Assembly (NCBI GenBank): GCA_002297865.1 | Contig: DBKX01000326.1 | Location: 1 to 39,849 of the forward strand | Length of the DNA: 39,849 nt | Direction: 5' to 3' | From: Lachnoclostridium sp. UBA739 | Lineage (GTDB): Bacteria; Bacillota_A; Clostridia; Lachnospirales; Lachnospiraceae | Part shown: one piece after another, positions 29,001-35,500 of the stretch | Position numbering within the stretch: position 1 is the first letter of the stretch | Layout of the letters: each line of letters begins with the position of its first letter | The notes under the pieces: model-generated | Told to the model about the DNA's origin: nothing | The model's database searches: none | Seen by the model: only the letters and a program-made list of their open reading frames with translations | Position numbers and translations under genes: made by a program

Positions 29001-29215
29001 TTGTAAATGGTGAGCTTCATTTTACCATTGCTTATGACAGTGGATTGTATAAAGAAAGCACAATACAGAAATTACAAAAGCTGTTTATTGATTCGGTATC
29101 AGATATTGTCCGTTATTGTGCAGAGCAAAAAGAAAGCAAGAAGACGCTCACCGATATGAGGGCTAAGGAGATTACAAGCAACGACTTAGATATTATTAAT
29201 TTATTATTTCAGTAG
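13949..29215 (+). CDS. Nonribosomal peptide synthetase 1, four modules: A-T-E, C-A-T-E, C-A-T, C-A-T-E
   Basis: This giant 5088-residue NRPS is the start of the assembly line. Domains are roughly A 20-515, T 530-600, E 605-1040, C 1045-1490, A 1510-2005, T 2015-2085, E 2090-2550, C 2560-3010, A 3030-3525, T 3535-3610, C 3625-4060, A 4070-4555, T 4560-4632, E 4636-5088. Phosphopantetheine serines are S565, S2052, S3571 and S4597. The lack of an N-terminal C domain marks it as the initiating protein, so the stand-alone formyltransferase probably acts on its first carrier. I chose the ATG at 13949, as the one at 13940 lies only 1 base after AGGA. The C-terminal tail after the last E domain (about 20 residues, ending DLDIINLLFQ) resembles a short docking helix for NRPS 2. 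Predicted contribution: residues 1-4, with configuration D, D, L, D. Confidence 0.95.
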   Translation: MVLKDKRNMEEIEPFNATEASYPYTGCSFSSILRERAEQMPAKTALIYGDRRVSYKDFADMAEALAGHLVENEVKPGDFVGIYAERSVEMIVAIYAVLRAGAVYVPLSPMYEKERLDYILEDCKPKAILTYGTKLESSVYSVSLEKFPFHEKYEKLPDTECVDDQLIYCIYTSGTTGRPKGVMNYHKGLLNVIQWMQSEFPLGKNDVILQKTTFVFDVSASEILWFVLAGATLSIAEPGVEKDPGRMIEVIEKDHVTVIDFVPSMLSAFLMIAKEYGNLAKCLGSLRYVMAAGEALYTEVVNEFYEVAKQNQLGMSLVNIYGPTEASIYSSYCYCSEGMDKVPIGKPIGNGKLYIIRDGVLCGIGETGELCIAGAGVAKGYLNLEELTQEKFTVNPFGEGTLYHSGDLARWMPDGKVEYLGRMDSQVKIRGYRIELGEVENAFRRINGIKDVAVIVKENQNGDKMLAAFYVADYQWLVSELRSELENHLPVYMLTSFMVRIEEIPVTTNGKLDRRALDQIELVEQKVYVEPVTEEEELICTVFGEVLGKNRVSTSDNFISLGGDSIKAIRVMSKIRESGYEIGLARIMEEGTIAEIAAGILKKKVEYEQGEFFGKVEATPIIKTFQNWHLKKEEYYNQSIMMELNADPDDICDVLNTIYEHHDMLRGVYRNGTLEVLSIAESEPVELKCIEINSLENDFEEVTQFKNACNESFDLEKGPLLKAIYFMGEKKSHLFLCAHHLIMDGVSWRILLDDLSTGLSQMQHSKNITFISKTASFKQWSQANKQYAESDTLKREESYWKDVENRLAEGGLPFVHEKAERCYQNTEIYFTEEMTANLLHNSARTYHTGMNDLLLAALGKAVRNLTGQHCIAVGMEGHGREKLAKDITIDRTVGWFTSMYPVVLQTYDDIETQIVNTKEMLRAVPNRGVGYGILRGGTLFGADIFFNYLGVVDGTSILDGLSVADCNRLPGIITMNGEVSGKVLRFVISYDEYAVETETIQKFARAYQSALEDVVTVCMSRKEEYKTISDYDAEGLQDRDLSLIQKRYPDVEEIIPLTPLQEGILFHCNRYPETTAYQIQAGFTLEGELEREILKQAIAYLVQNHSSLHSAIYESEWSGAYQIVCKDKNVPITYMDYRHLKDEEKEKHLAEFLEQNRLLKFELDKGPLIRAACIQREEKEYQFILTFHHIAMDGWSISIFMSELQEYYKRLLTGAGKEYVCKGQKEKKCGQFKDYSRLLQTRDYVTDKKYWKQLLSEYDGNSIIHSISNISEERNLKQKAASTTFNKERTALIHTVLASCHLTMSNLMEGAWGILLKQYNNVDDVLFAKMVSGREVPLEDIDRIIGMFVNTVPVRLQLSNDESMLSIMQKIQKQSNASSEYSACSLPDVMQDAGLEADMLRTLVVYENYPDALNAGEQPFTYKRDFVDEETSYDITVRAGVYEGELTIELLYNPVSYHNCEVDLILTNYVGLINRFVNNPDILLKNVDMCSAQDKQKIDGLFNRSEFSCQQGRTIIQALEDMAAKTPDRNAILFKDRILSYRQFNEKANGLAYNLQSQFIGPGDFVVILAQRSMEMVLAIFAVLKTGAAYVPVNVDYPQERIQYIVNDCKPKAILVYQSQELENVDVPVLDLEQNSMWEGETSNLGIINKGTDPIYCIYTSGTTGKPKGVVNQHKGLWNLISWMQKEYPLGKEDAIMQKTTYVFDVSASELFWWCYAGASLVIPEPEVEKDPAAIAEAIERYGVTVIDFVPSMLSAFLGSISHNETLLQKIRGLKHVIAAGEALTVGIVDEFYQVARKIESSMKLANIYGPTEASIYSAYYNCHEHMESVPIGKPVGNAKLYILQGNKQCGIGIPGELCITGEGVAKGYLNLPELTAQKFTKNPFGEGMLYHSGDLARWNSDGTVRYLGRLDEQVKIRGFRIELGEIESSIRQLEDIKDCAVTIREEQGSKAVSAYYVADKKVEGQAIREALSEFLPEYMIPSYLMQIDRIPITNNGKLDKRKLPWIEAMSENSYAAPKNQEEETVCHLYEEILGIDRVGVEDGFFSLGGDSIKAIRIISMLRQAGYEISLKQVMEGRTPKNIAKVLTRKEETHYEQGEITGEVVPVPVLKSFVEWNLQKKEHFNQSMLIFVGGASEVQVREALKALVGHHDMLRAVYQNGKLVIRSMEEAKSSEQLYKMEVCDYGIQTQEEMYRICEEQQASMDLLHGPMVHAVYFQNEKNFGGACTDKKAKQKENFVLLIVHHLVVDGVSFSILAQDLKTACNQLEDGKEIVLPKKTASYQQWASVLSGVCKENAKKDKPYWIQMIKQLESVQYDQINKCETMETGNQTICFSLEEELTAKLLKSANRPYGTKPEELLISGFIKAVCQTFHSKKTGIWMEGHGREELQEGLETDRTVGWFTTLYPLVFETGENLEDCIISTKDTMRKVPSCGRSFGLLNESRIAEQLVLSFNYHGKVTDEYNPHHLPAGQMIARENKLPWDISMNGAVQNGKLVYTVIYNQMLLSKNQINEFIEQYKKVLQEISRHCCTAAQVTKTVSDFTANDLKREELVQIEKALGTANVTDIYGLTSMQEGMLLSCQVQEDTQNYVIQAVYELQGQVDANYLKEAFSLMIEKHPVLTTAIFYNNMPRPLQVTSTGRPLEFTEADYTAYSLDKAMQMAEELRQKDLERGFDFEQDMLIRMHFIRLAEGKSQMLLSFHHIILDGWCMSLILGDLFSYYEKRNRGESYDKLVEEARAASQAMTPYSRYVQYLEQAKTSEAYEYWDRQLEAYENESSIPADEPAEASKEQMKRYSIVIKPEITEGMKHLMSEQEVTASTFCETAWGILLQRYNKTDDIIFDKVTSGRNVPVKDVQEIAGLFVNTVPSRIMSSDEVTIQELLAQVKEADNDSEQYATVSLADIKKRAGIENGQVGSLYAFENYYVKENVTGQSEYALKAQPVYAREQTEYPLTLSMNMSGNQLHAELLYNPNEYADTQIERILVHFEQILMQMAENLQQKVSALTLVTEEEKKRILTQFNETDRGYKEYENSFSSLLEKQAERIPHKIALISPERQVTYEEFNKQVTDLAAVLQERGVKPGDYVAVITERSIEMMIAIYGAVRAGAAYVPIDPRYPEERIEYILKDCRPAMVLVYHGDCKQGYQVLDLADKESMKATNVFQPVAYDADRILYAIYTSGTTGEPKGVMNYQRGLLNIMYSLQSRYTLGENDTILQKTSYCFDVSASEIFWFTVAGAALVLPEPGAEKDPERISELIEQYSITVVNFVPSMLQLFISTAQDNPKLAKKLAGLRYVIAAGEALGADSVTQFYKLMTGINDEFLIVNAYGPTEASIYATYYDCIRGTKKVTIGKPVDNGKVYIQNQDALAGIGVPGELCIGGAGVAKGYVNLPDMTKEKFVNNPYGTGRLYRTGDLARWLPDGNIVYMGRMDEQVKIRGFRIELKEIESVLRGQKDVKDCAVIAHTDETGDKSIHAYVVSSKQLDLAKVREQLKEKLPEYMLPSYMMQIDEIPLTGNGKLNRKALPKDKGRMKTGEHYQVPQGKQETVISQIFEEILGIDKVGRDDDFFLLGGHSLRANRLANRIEQELGVKVGLKDIFKERTPKELAKIVEELTETIASEEQEDLQHIPTAKVKEFYPMSSVQKQVYLASQLDKEGILYNMPQVIRLEGNVVKERLEEAFTQLVRNHEILRTQFLMQEGALVQKVLEDRTAPFTFVEDKEDREEIELIHQFVQPFDLENDPLIRMELVKQTESYLLLLDIHHIIGDGMSVGNFIREFIALYNGETVTPPERQYKDYSEWIATKDMEGQKQYWLSHLEGELPVLEMPLDYPRQSEQSHEGQTVHMTVDEELAQDIRAFTAKEDCTEFMFYLATLQVLLGQYSRQEDIIVGSPFSGRTHEDTESMLGMFVNTLPLRGKPEKKKTFSKFLGEIKEVCLQAYDNQEFTLEEIVEEVVTDRDLSRNPLFDVMLVVQNNEAVQANFNDLKVIRAESEIRVSKFDLTFYVYYNTGEIALGLEYNSDLYKKDSAELFLEHFITVLRQVALNPECCIGDIRSASPKEEQLICTEFNQPVNPLSYKTLNTLLKELVQRPEMADRIALISQEHTVTYHQFYERANQIADKLRKLGIQRGDRVALVAERSTELVCAIFGIFLSGGVYVPVGNDAPEERRNQILEDSDVKAVVSCYAAVETALPKLTLEELKPELVDEVVNVNCPEDLAYIIYTSGSSGKPKGVMISHKAAESLVDYLRYDLDIEASDKIMMFANYVFDGSIWEMFMAGYNGVPLVIPTDDMVHDPELMKDFVEKMGVTISYFPPAYYLQSQIVLSKFVVTAGSSSSHDVVQKAIQNSDYINSYGPTETTVCATNWFIRKGDSVPDTIAIGKPIRNKQVYIMEENQLCGIKVPGEICIAGEGLADGYVNRDELTAKAFVQNPLSEGKMYRTGDMGRWLPDGNIEYLGRIDEQVKIRGYRIELNEIKNVILQIDGVTVCEVLYKENQYHEKSLYGFYVSNQTIGVNTVKECLRKQLPEYMIPSYLMQVNEIPVNSSGKTDKKALLAYTDEALSRREILLPENEKERAVCDAFTKILDIAEIGTDESFFEMGGDSIKAIRIISLLREAGYEVSLKEIMRGRTPRTIANSLTKVKGFEYNQGEVTGQVPATPMLKEYERWKLANPEHFNQSIVIDAGNCTEQQARQALEAIVHQHDMLHAVYKNGSLQVLSTKENAGFELGCIVLDGSQDVTVKTRQIADEVQTSMDLEQGPLVKAVLYEGLETNYLFLCIHHLIVDAVSFRIIIEDLNEALAALREGRKIVLPKKTASFIEWSQYLNRYGEQQAGTSVESYWTKVKEQVSDYGIVYDMEESKVHAEHSMKELYFTIDEEVTTLLTHEALKEFHTEVEDMLLSALGLAAGALTGQEKLAVCMEGHGRETLEEKINIDRTVGWFTASYYAILDCCQDIPNSITVNKDILHSIPDGGLGCGFFGENAAADVYFNYFGEFKEAKELPIATGENIGSSNRLPGNISFNGSIVNGELHFTIAYDSGLYKESTIQKLQKLFIDSVSDIVRYCAEQKESKKTLTDMRAKEITSNDLDIINLLFQ
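17081..21625 (+). other. NRPS module 2 (C-A-T-E)
   Basis: The C domain begins with PLTPLQEGILFH, the DCL form expected after an E domain, and has active-site HHIAMDG (His1188, His1189). The A pocket is DVSDIAIIYK, differing from module 1 at one position (I for M), so modules 1 and 2 probably load the same or a very similar residue. The carrier is GGDSIKA. The E domain has HHLVVDGVSFSIL, EGHGRE and RTVGWFTTLYPL. A D residue is predicted at position 2. Confidence 0.85.
21626..24820 (+). other. NRPS module 3 (C-A-T)
   Basis: The C domain is DCL-like (LTSMQEGMLLS; HHIILDGWC with His2701, His2702). The A pocket is DVSNIAAIYK: compared with modules 1 and 2, the Asp is now Asn and the Ile at the 322-equivalent is Ala, so a different substrate is likely. 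The carrier is GGHSLRA, the subtype that passes directly to an LCL C domain, and there is no E domain. An L residue is predicted at position 3. Confidence 0.85.
24821..29215 (+). other. NRPS module 4 (C-A-T-E)
   Basis: The C domain begins YPMSSVQKQVYLASQ, the LCL type, matching the lack of an E domain in module 3, and has HHIIGDGMS (His3758, His3759). The A domain belongs to a different lineage from modules 1-3: FDGSIWEMFMA and VVTAGSSSS in place of FDVSASE and AAGEAL. Its pocket is DGWYVASVCK, which shares W239, A301 and C331 with the GrsA phenylalanine pocket, so a bulky hydrophobic or aromatic residue is possible. The carrier is GGDSIKA and the E domain has HHLIVDAVSFRI and EGHGRE. A D residue is predicted at position 4. 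Confidence 0.85.
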
Positions 29216-29217
29216 CA

Positions 29218-29233
29218 CATGATTTAAATCATG
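29218..29233. repeat. 16-base perfect palindrome after NRPS 1
   Basis: CATGATTTAAATCATG starts 3 bases after the NRPS 1 stop. It could be a protein-binding site or a small RNA hairpin. No function can be assigned from sequence. Confidence 0.5.
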
Positions 29234-29249
29234 CTGCATTTACTAATAA

Positions 29250-29290
29250 GGGTGTTCCTCTAGGAGAAAGAGAGAACCAGAGGAACACCC
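29250..29290 (+). other. Hairpin in the NRPS 1-NRPS 2 gap
   Basis: A perfect 12-bp stem (GGGTGTTCCTCT at 29250-29261 with 29279-29290) surrounds a purine-rich 17-base loop. No U run follows, so it is not a classic terminator. With the palindrome just before it, it fills most of the 123-base gap. It may shape mRNA processing or stability between the two synthetase genes. Confidence 0.55.
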
Positions 29291-29338
29291 AATATGCAAA
29301 CAGAGAAAATGGATTGATACAATGCAAGGAGTGAAAGT

Positions 29339-32300
29339 ATGAGGAATACAGTTAATGGCTCGATTGCCAATATTGTTTCAGTAACACCACTACAAGAGGG
29401 AATGATTTATCACTTTCTTATGAACCCAAAGTCAACAAACTATGTGGTTCAGAGCGTATTTAACGTGCAAGGTGAATTAGATGTAGAAAAAGTAAAAGCA
29501 GCAGTGGAACTGCTCATCAGAAGACATGGTGCATTAAGAACTGCGATTGTCTGCAATAAAGTATCAAGACCACTGCAGGTTATCTTGAAGACAAGGTCAG
29601 CGGATTTTGAATATTATGATTACAAGGAAAGTGATATAGATTATAAAAAGCTGTTAAGCGATGAAGTAAAACGTGGTTTTGATTTGCAGAAGGATTCCTT
29701 AATTCGCATAAGATGTGTAAGAACGGAAGAGAAAGAATACAAACTGGTATTTACATATCATCATGTAATTATGGATGGCTGGTGTACCTCAATTATCTTA
29801 GGTGACTTCTTGCGTTATTATAGTGATCTGATTAACGGCACAACACAAGAAGAAATGGAAGTAAGAATCGATAGAGAGCTGGAAGGTAATGCTTCAACTT
29901 ATTTAGATTTTATTGATTGGCTTGAAAACTCTCCAAAAGAGGAAGGGTACAAGTATTGGAATCGAGTATTAGAAGGTTATGATCATGCAGTAGACGTTCC
30001 TGGTCTTGGAATTGCGAAACCATGTGAAGAAGAGTCAAAGCGCTTAGGCATTAACGTTTCTATAGACACAGCAGCCAAGATAAAAGAACTAGGTGCAAAA
30101 TATCAGGTAACAGATAACACAATCTTTGAAACTGCGTGGGGTATTGCGTTACAGAGCCTTCATTATATAGATGACGTAGTATTTGGCAAGGTAACATCAG
30201 GAAGAAATGTTCCAGTAAAAGACGCTCAGTCTATCGTCGGAATGTTCATTAACACAATTCCTGTACGAGTTACCAGAACAAAAGAAACAACAGTAGCACA
30301 ATTATTACAGAACATGCAGAACCAGAGCGAGGAAACAAGCAGCTACGAACATTGTTCCCTTGCAGAAATTCAGTCTAATTCCTACATTAAAAATGGATTA
30401 GTGAATACGTTATTCGTCTATGAGAACTATTTTGTAGATGGAGAACGAATGAATGTTGAACTGCCATTTACCATAACAACAGAGGCAGCAAGAGAGCAGA
30501 CAAGTTACCCATTTAACATGATTGCCTATAACACACAGGATGGCTACCGTATCGAGGTAATGTTTGATCCGAGTGTATATACCGATTCTGAGGCAGACAG
30601 CATTTTAGTAAAAATGCATACCATCTTAGAACAGATGGCAGCAGAACCAGAGAAGAAAGTATCGGATATTGTAACAGCAGATAAAGAAGAGATTGAGAAG
30701 GTTAAAGAAACCTTTAATAAGACATCCGCCACATATGAAGGAGCAGAAAATTCAATCGGAAACTTACTGAGCATAAGAGCAGAAAAGAATCCTGAGAAAA
30801 CAGCTTTAGTTTTTGGAAACCAGAAGATGACCTATCAAGAACTGAAACAGCGTGTTGACAGCTTAGGAAACAAGCTTAGAGAAGAAGGAATCGGACAAGG
30901 GGACGCAGTTGCAATTGTTGCAAAGCGCAGCATGGAAATGATTCTTGCAATCTATGCAGTACAGACCATTGGTGCTGCATATGTTCCAATTGATCCAGAG
31001 AATCCAAAGGATAGAGTTGCATTTATTATTCATGATGCAAAGCCAAAGGCAGTTTGTACTTATCAGGCAAAACTTTCTCTTGATGACAGTCAGAAGGTCA
31101 AAATATTTGACCTTGCAGATGAGGCATTGTATGAAGGAACTGAAAAGTTAGAAAGTGTAGATAATAAAGAACGTGCAGCTTCTTACATTTACACATCAGG
31201 AACTACTGGAAATCCAAAAGGAGTTATGAATACCGAAAAAGGTCTTCTCAATACACTGTTTTGGATGAAGGAAACTTACCAGCTTGGCGAAGATGAAAAT
31301 TTCTTGTTAAAGACAAACTATACATTTGATGTGTCCGAAACAGAAATCTTCCTATTCGCTGCAACAGGTGGAACACTGGTAATCGCAGAACCAGGCATGG
31401 AAAAGGATCCAATGGGACTTGCAGAAATCATCTATCAGAACAAGGTAACCATGGTGAACTTTGTACCATCCATGTTAAACAGTTTCCTTGCAACGATGGA
31501 AGCTAATCAAGGAAGCTTGAAGAACCTGTCCAGTCTTAGAATGGTATGTGCAGCAGGTGAAGCGTTAGAGATGGATACTGTTAAGCAATTCTATCAGCTG
31601 TTAGAAGGTGTTGCAGATGGTATTCAATTAGTAAATGCATATGGACCAACAGAGGCAAGTATCTATGCAACCGCATGTGTATGTCATAAGGATGATAGAA
31701 AAGTATATATCGGAAAACCAGTTGGCAACGCTCAGATTTACATCATTGCAGACAATGGTTTATGTGGAATCAATACATTAGGCGAACTCTGTATCGGTGG
31801 TACAGGAGTTGCCAAGGGATATGTAAATCTTCCAGAACTTACAGAAGAACGTTTCACACAGAACCCTTATGGAGATGGCGTTCTTTACCACACAGGAGAC
31901 CTTGCAAGGTGGCTTTTAGACGGAACAATTGAGTACTGTGGAAGAATGGATCAGCAGGTGAAGATTCGTGGTTTCCGTATTGAATTAGGGGAGATCGAAA
32001 GTCATATACGTGCATTTGACTCTGTCACCAACTGCGCTGTAGTAATGGCAAAGGATAGCATGGAAGAAGACTGTATCTGTGCGTATCTAGAAGCAGAAGG
32101 AAAAATGGATCCAAAAGCAATTGAGGATGGCTTAAAACAGGTACTTCCATCCTATATGATTCCATCCTATATCATGCAGATTGAAAAACTGCCATTAAAT
32201 CAGAATGGAAAATTAGACAGAAAAGCATTACCAGCACCAGTTGCAGTACGTAGAAATGAATACACAGCTCCACGTACTAAGATGGAAGAAACGCTCTGCA

Positions 32301-32503
32301 AGATCTTTGCAAATGTCTTAGGTCTTACACAGGTTGGTATCCGTGATGACTTCTTTGAGTTAGGTGGACACTCCCTTCGTGTGACACGATTAGTAAACCA
32401 GATTGAAACAGAAACGGGTATTGCAGTTGGTTTACGTAACGTATTCATAGACCGTACAGTGGAAGCACTCGCAAGAAGAATGGAGTCTTTACAGAGAGAA
32501 TCC
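29339..32503 (+). other. NRPS module 5 (C-A-T)
   Basis: The C domain is DCL-like (VTPLQEGMIYH; HHVIMDGWC). The A domain is of the same lineage as modules 1-3 but with FDVSETE in place of FDVSASE. Its pocket is DVTNCAAIYK, two changes from modules 3 and 7 (T for S, C for I), so a related but possibly different substrate. The carrier is GGHSLRV. There is no E domain, so an L residue is predicted. Confidence 0.85.
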
Positions 32504-35500
32504 TATGAGCCGATTCCAACCGCAGAACCAAAGGAATATTATCCAATGTCTTCTGTACAGAAGAGAATTTATCTAGTATCCCAGATGGATGAGAAGGGAA
32601 TTCTCTACAACATGGCACAGGGAATTGAACTTTCTGGACAAGTAGAAAAAGAGGAATTAGAACATGCCCTAAGTCAGATGATCGCAAGACATGAGATTCT
32701 TCGTACTGCATTTATTATGATAGACGGTGATCCAGTTCAGAAGATATTAGAAAATGGAAAGACTGACTTCACTTACACAGAAGACAGCACAAGCACAAAA
32801 GAAGAACTGTTGCACGCATTTATTAAACCATTTGACCTAGCATCCGGCTGTCTTGTAAGAATGCAGTTAGTGAAGAGAGAAAAGAATTACCTTCTTATGT
32901 TCGACCTTCATCATATTGTAACAGATGGTATGAGTACTGGAAGATTCATTAAGGAATTCATGGCACTGTACAACAAGGAAACATTAGCAGACGATATCAG
33001 ACAGTATAAAGATTACAGTGAGTGGATGCGCACAAAGGAATTAAGCATTCAGAGAAACTACTGGCTTCATGAATTTGAAGGAAAGATTCCAGTGTTAGAG
33101 CTTCCATTAGATAAAAAACGTCCGAGTGAGCGTAGCTATCATGGAACAATGGTTCATCAGTCATCCACGAAAGAACTTGCATTACCGATCAGGAAACTTG
33201 CAAGAGAGAGTGGTACTACAGAGTACATGATTCTATTAGCAGGCCTTATGGTGACATTAGGAAAATACAGTGGTCAGGAAGATATCATTATCGGTAGTCC
33301 AGTAAGTGGAAGAACCCATCCAGATACTGAAAAAATGTTAGGTATGTTCGTTAACACACTTGCTCTTAGAGGAAAACCAGAGAAAGATAAGACATTTGCC
33401 TCTTTCTTAAAGGAAATGAAGAATACTTGCTTAAAGGCATATGAGAATCAGGATTATCCATTCGAAGAACTGATTGAGCAAATCGATATCAAAGAAGATA
33501 TGTCTCGTAACCCTCTATTTGACGTTATGTTCGTATTACAGAATAACGAAGGTGTTGACTTTAAGCTTATGCAGTCAGAAGTAGCAGGAACAGTAGTGGA
33601 AAGTACCGTCGCTAAGTTTGACTTAACCTTTAATGTGGTGGAAGCAAATGGGGCTTATCATATTGATTTAGAATATTGCACAGATATTTTCAAGGAAGAA
33701 AGTATGAACTGGATGCTTACACACTACTTAAATATTCTGTCTCAGGCAGTAGCAGATCCAGATAAGAAGATTGAGGAGCTGGATGCGATTACGACAGATG
33801 AGAAGACACAGATTCTAGACCAGTTTAACCAGAAAACGGAACTTGGAAATGAGCGTACCATTACAGAGATTCTGTTAGAACAGGCAGAGAAAAACAAAGA
33901 GGCAATTGCCGTAATTGACAAGGATAGCAAGTTTACTTATGAAGAATTTGTTAGACATGCTGGACTTGTAGCAAATAAACTGAAAGCTGCAGGAGTAGGA
34001 CGTGGCGACAGTGTGCTTCTATTAACTGAACGTAGTACATCCATGATTGTTGCAGTATTTGGTACACTTTTAGCAGGTGCAGCTTACGTTCCAGTGGATA
34101 TTTCTTATCCAGAAGAAAGAATCCGTTATATACAAAACGATTGTGGTGCTAAAGTTGCCGTAACATATCACACAAGCTTCAAGCCACAAGGTATTCCATG
34201 TATCGACCTTGCAGATATAACATGGATGGATGAGGTAGAAATAAGCAATGTAAATCAGCCAGAAGATTTAGCTTACATCATCTACACATCGGGAAGTACA
34301 GGAAAACCAAAAGGGGTTATGATTGAGCATGGTGGCGTTGCCAATCTTGCATCATACATGACAAATGACTTATCTATTTCCACAGAAGACCGTATACTCA
34401 TGTTTGCGAACTATGTATTTGATGGTTCTGTATGGGAAATGATGATGGCTTTTGCAAACGGTGCAGCATTAGTAGTTCCAAGTGAAGAAATCATTCGTGA
34501 TGAAAAACAGATGGAGAGTTTCCTAGAAAAGAATGGTGTAACGATCTCCTATTTCCCACCAGCTTACTTTAGACAGAACAGCTTCCAGTTGTCTAAGTAT
34601 GTAGTAACCGCTGGTTCTAAGAGTAGTAAAGATGTAGTGGAAAAGGCAGTGAAGTCCTGCGATTATATTAACTCCTACGGACCAACGGAAGTAACCGTAT
34701 GTGCAACCAACTGGGAATGCAAGAAGGGCGCATCAGTACCTGACACCATTCCAATTGGAAAACCAATTCGTAATAAACGTGTTTACATTATGGATGGTGA
34801 TCATTTATGCGGAATGTTCATGCCAGGAGAAATCTGTGTTGGTGGAAAAGGTATTGCAAGAGGATATCTAAATGAACCAGAACTTACAGAACAGCTATTT
34901 GGCTGGGATATCTACACAGGAACAAGGCTTTATCGTACAGGAGATATGGGAAGATGGCTTCCAGACGGAACAATCGAATATCTTGGAAGAGCTGATGAAC
35001 AAGTAAAAATCCATGGTTATCGAATTGAAGCTGGTGAGATTGAGAAAGCAGTAAAAGATATCGAACACATAAGTGACTGTGTGGCAGTTGTAAAAGAAGA
35101 TAAGGATGAGGAAAAATACATCTGCGCTTACTATTGTGCAGACACCAATATCAAGGTGGAAGAGGTTCGCAATGGCCTAGAGAAAGTACTACCAGAATAC
35201 ATGATTCCAGCCCGTATGATGCAGATTGAGAATATGCCGATGACACGTAACGGTAAAGTAGATAAAGAAGCATTACCAGAGATTACGGAGACATTTAAGG
35301 TAGAATACGTAGCACCGAGAACTCCAGAAGAAAAGGCTGTGTGTGCTTGTATCGCACAGGCTTTAGAAATTCCGATAGTAGGTGTTTATACGAACTTCTT
35401 TGAACAGGGTGGAGATTCCATCAAAGCAATGCGTGTAGTTTCTAAGATGCGTGACTTAGGTTATGAAATTGCAGTAAAGGATATCATGCAAGGAAAGACT

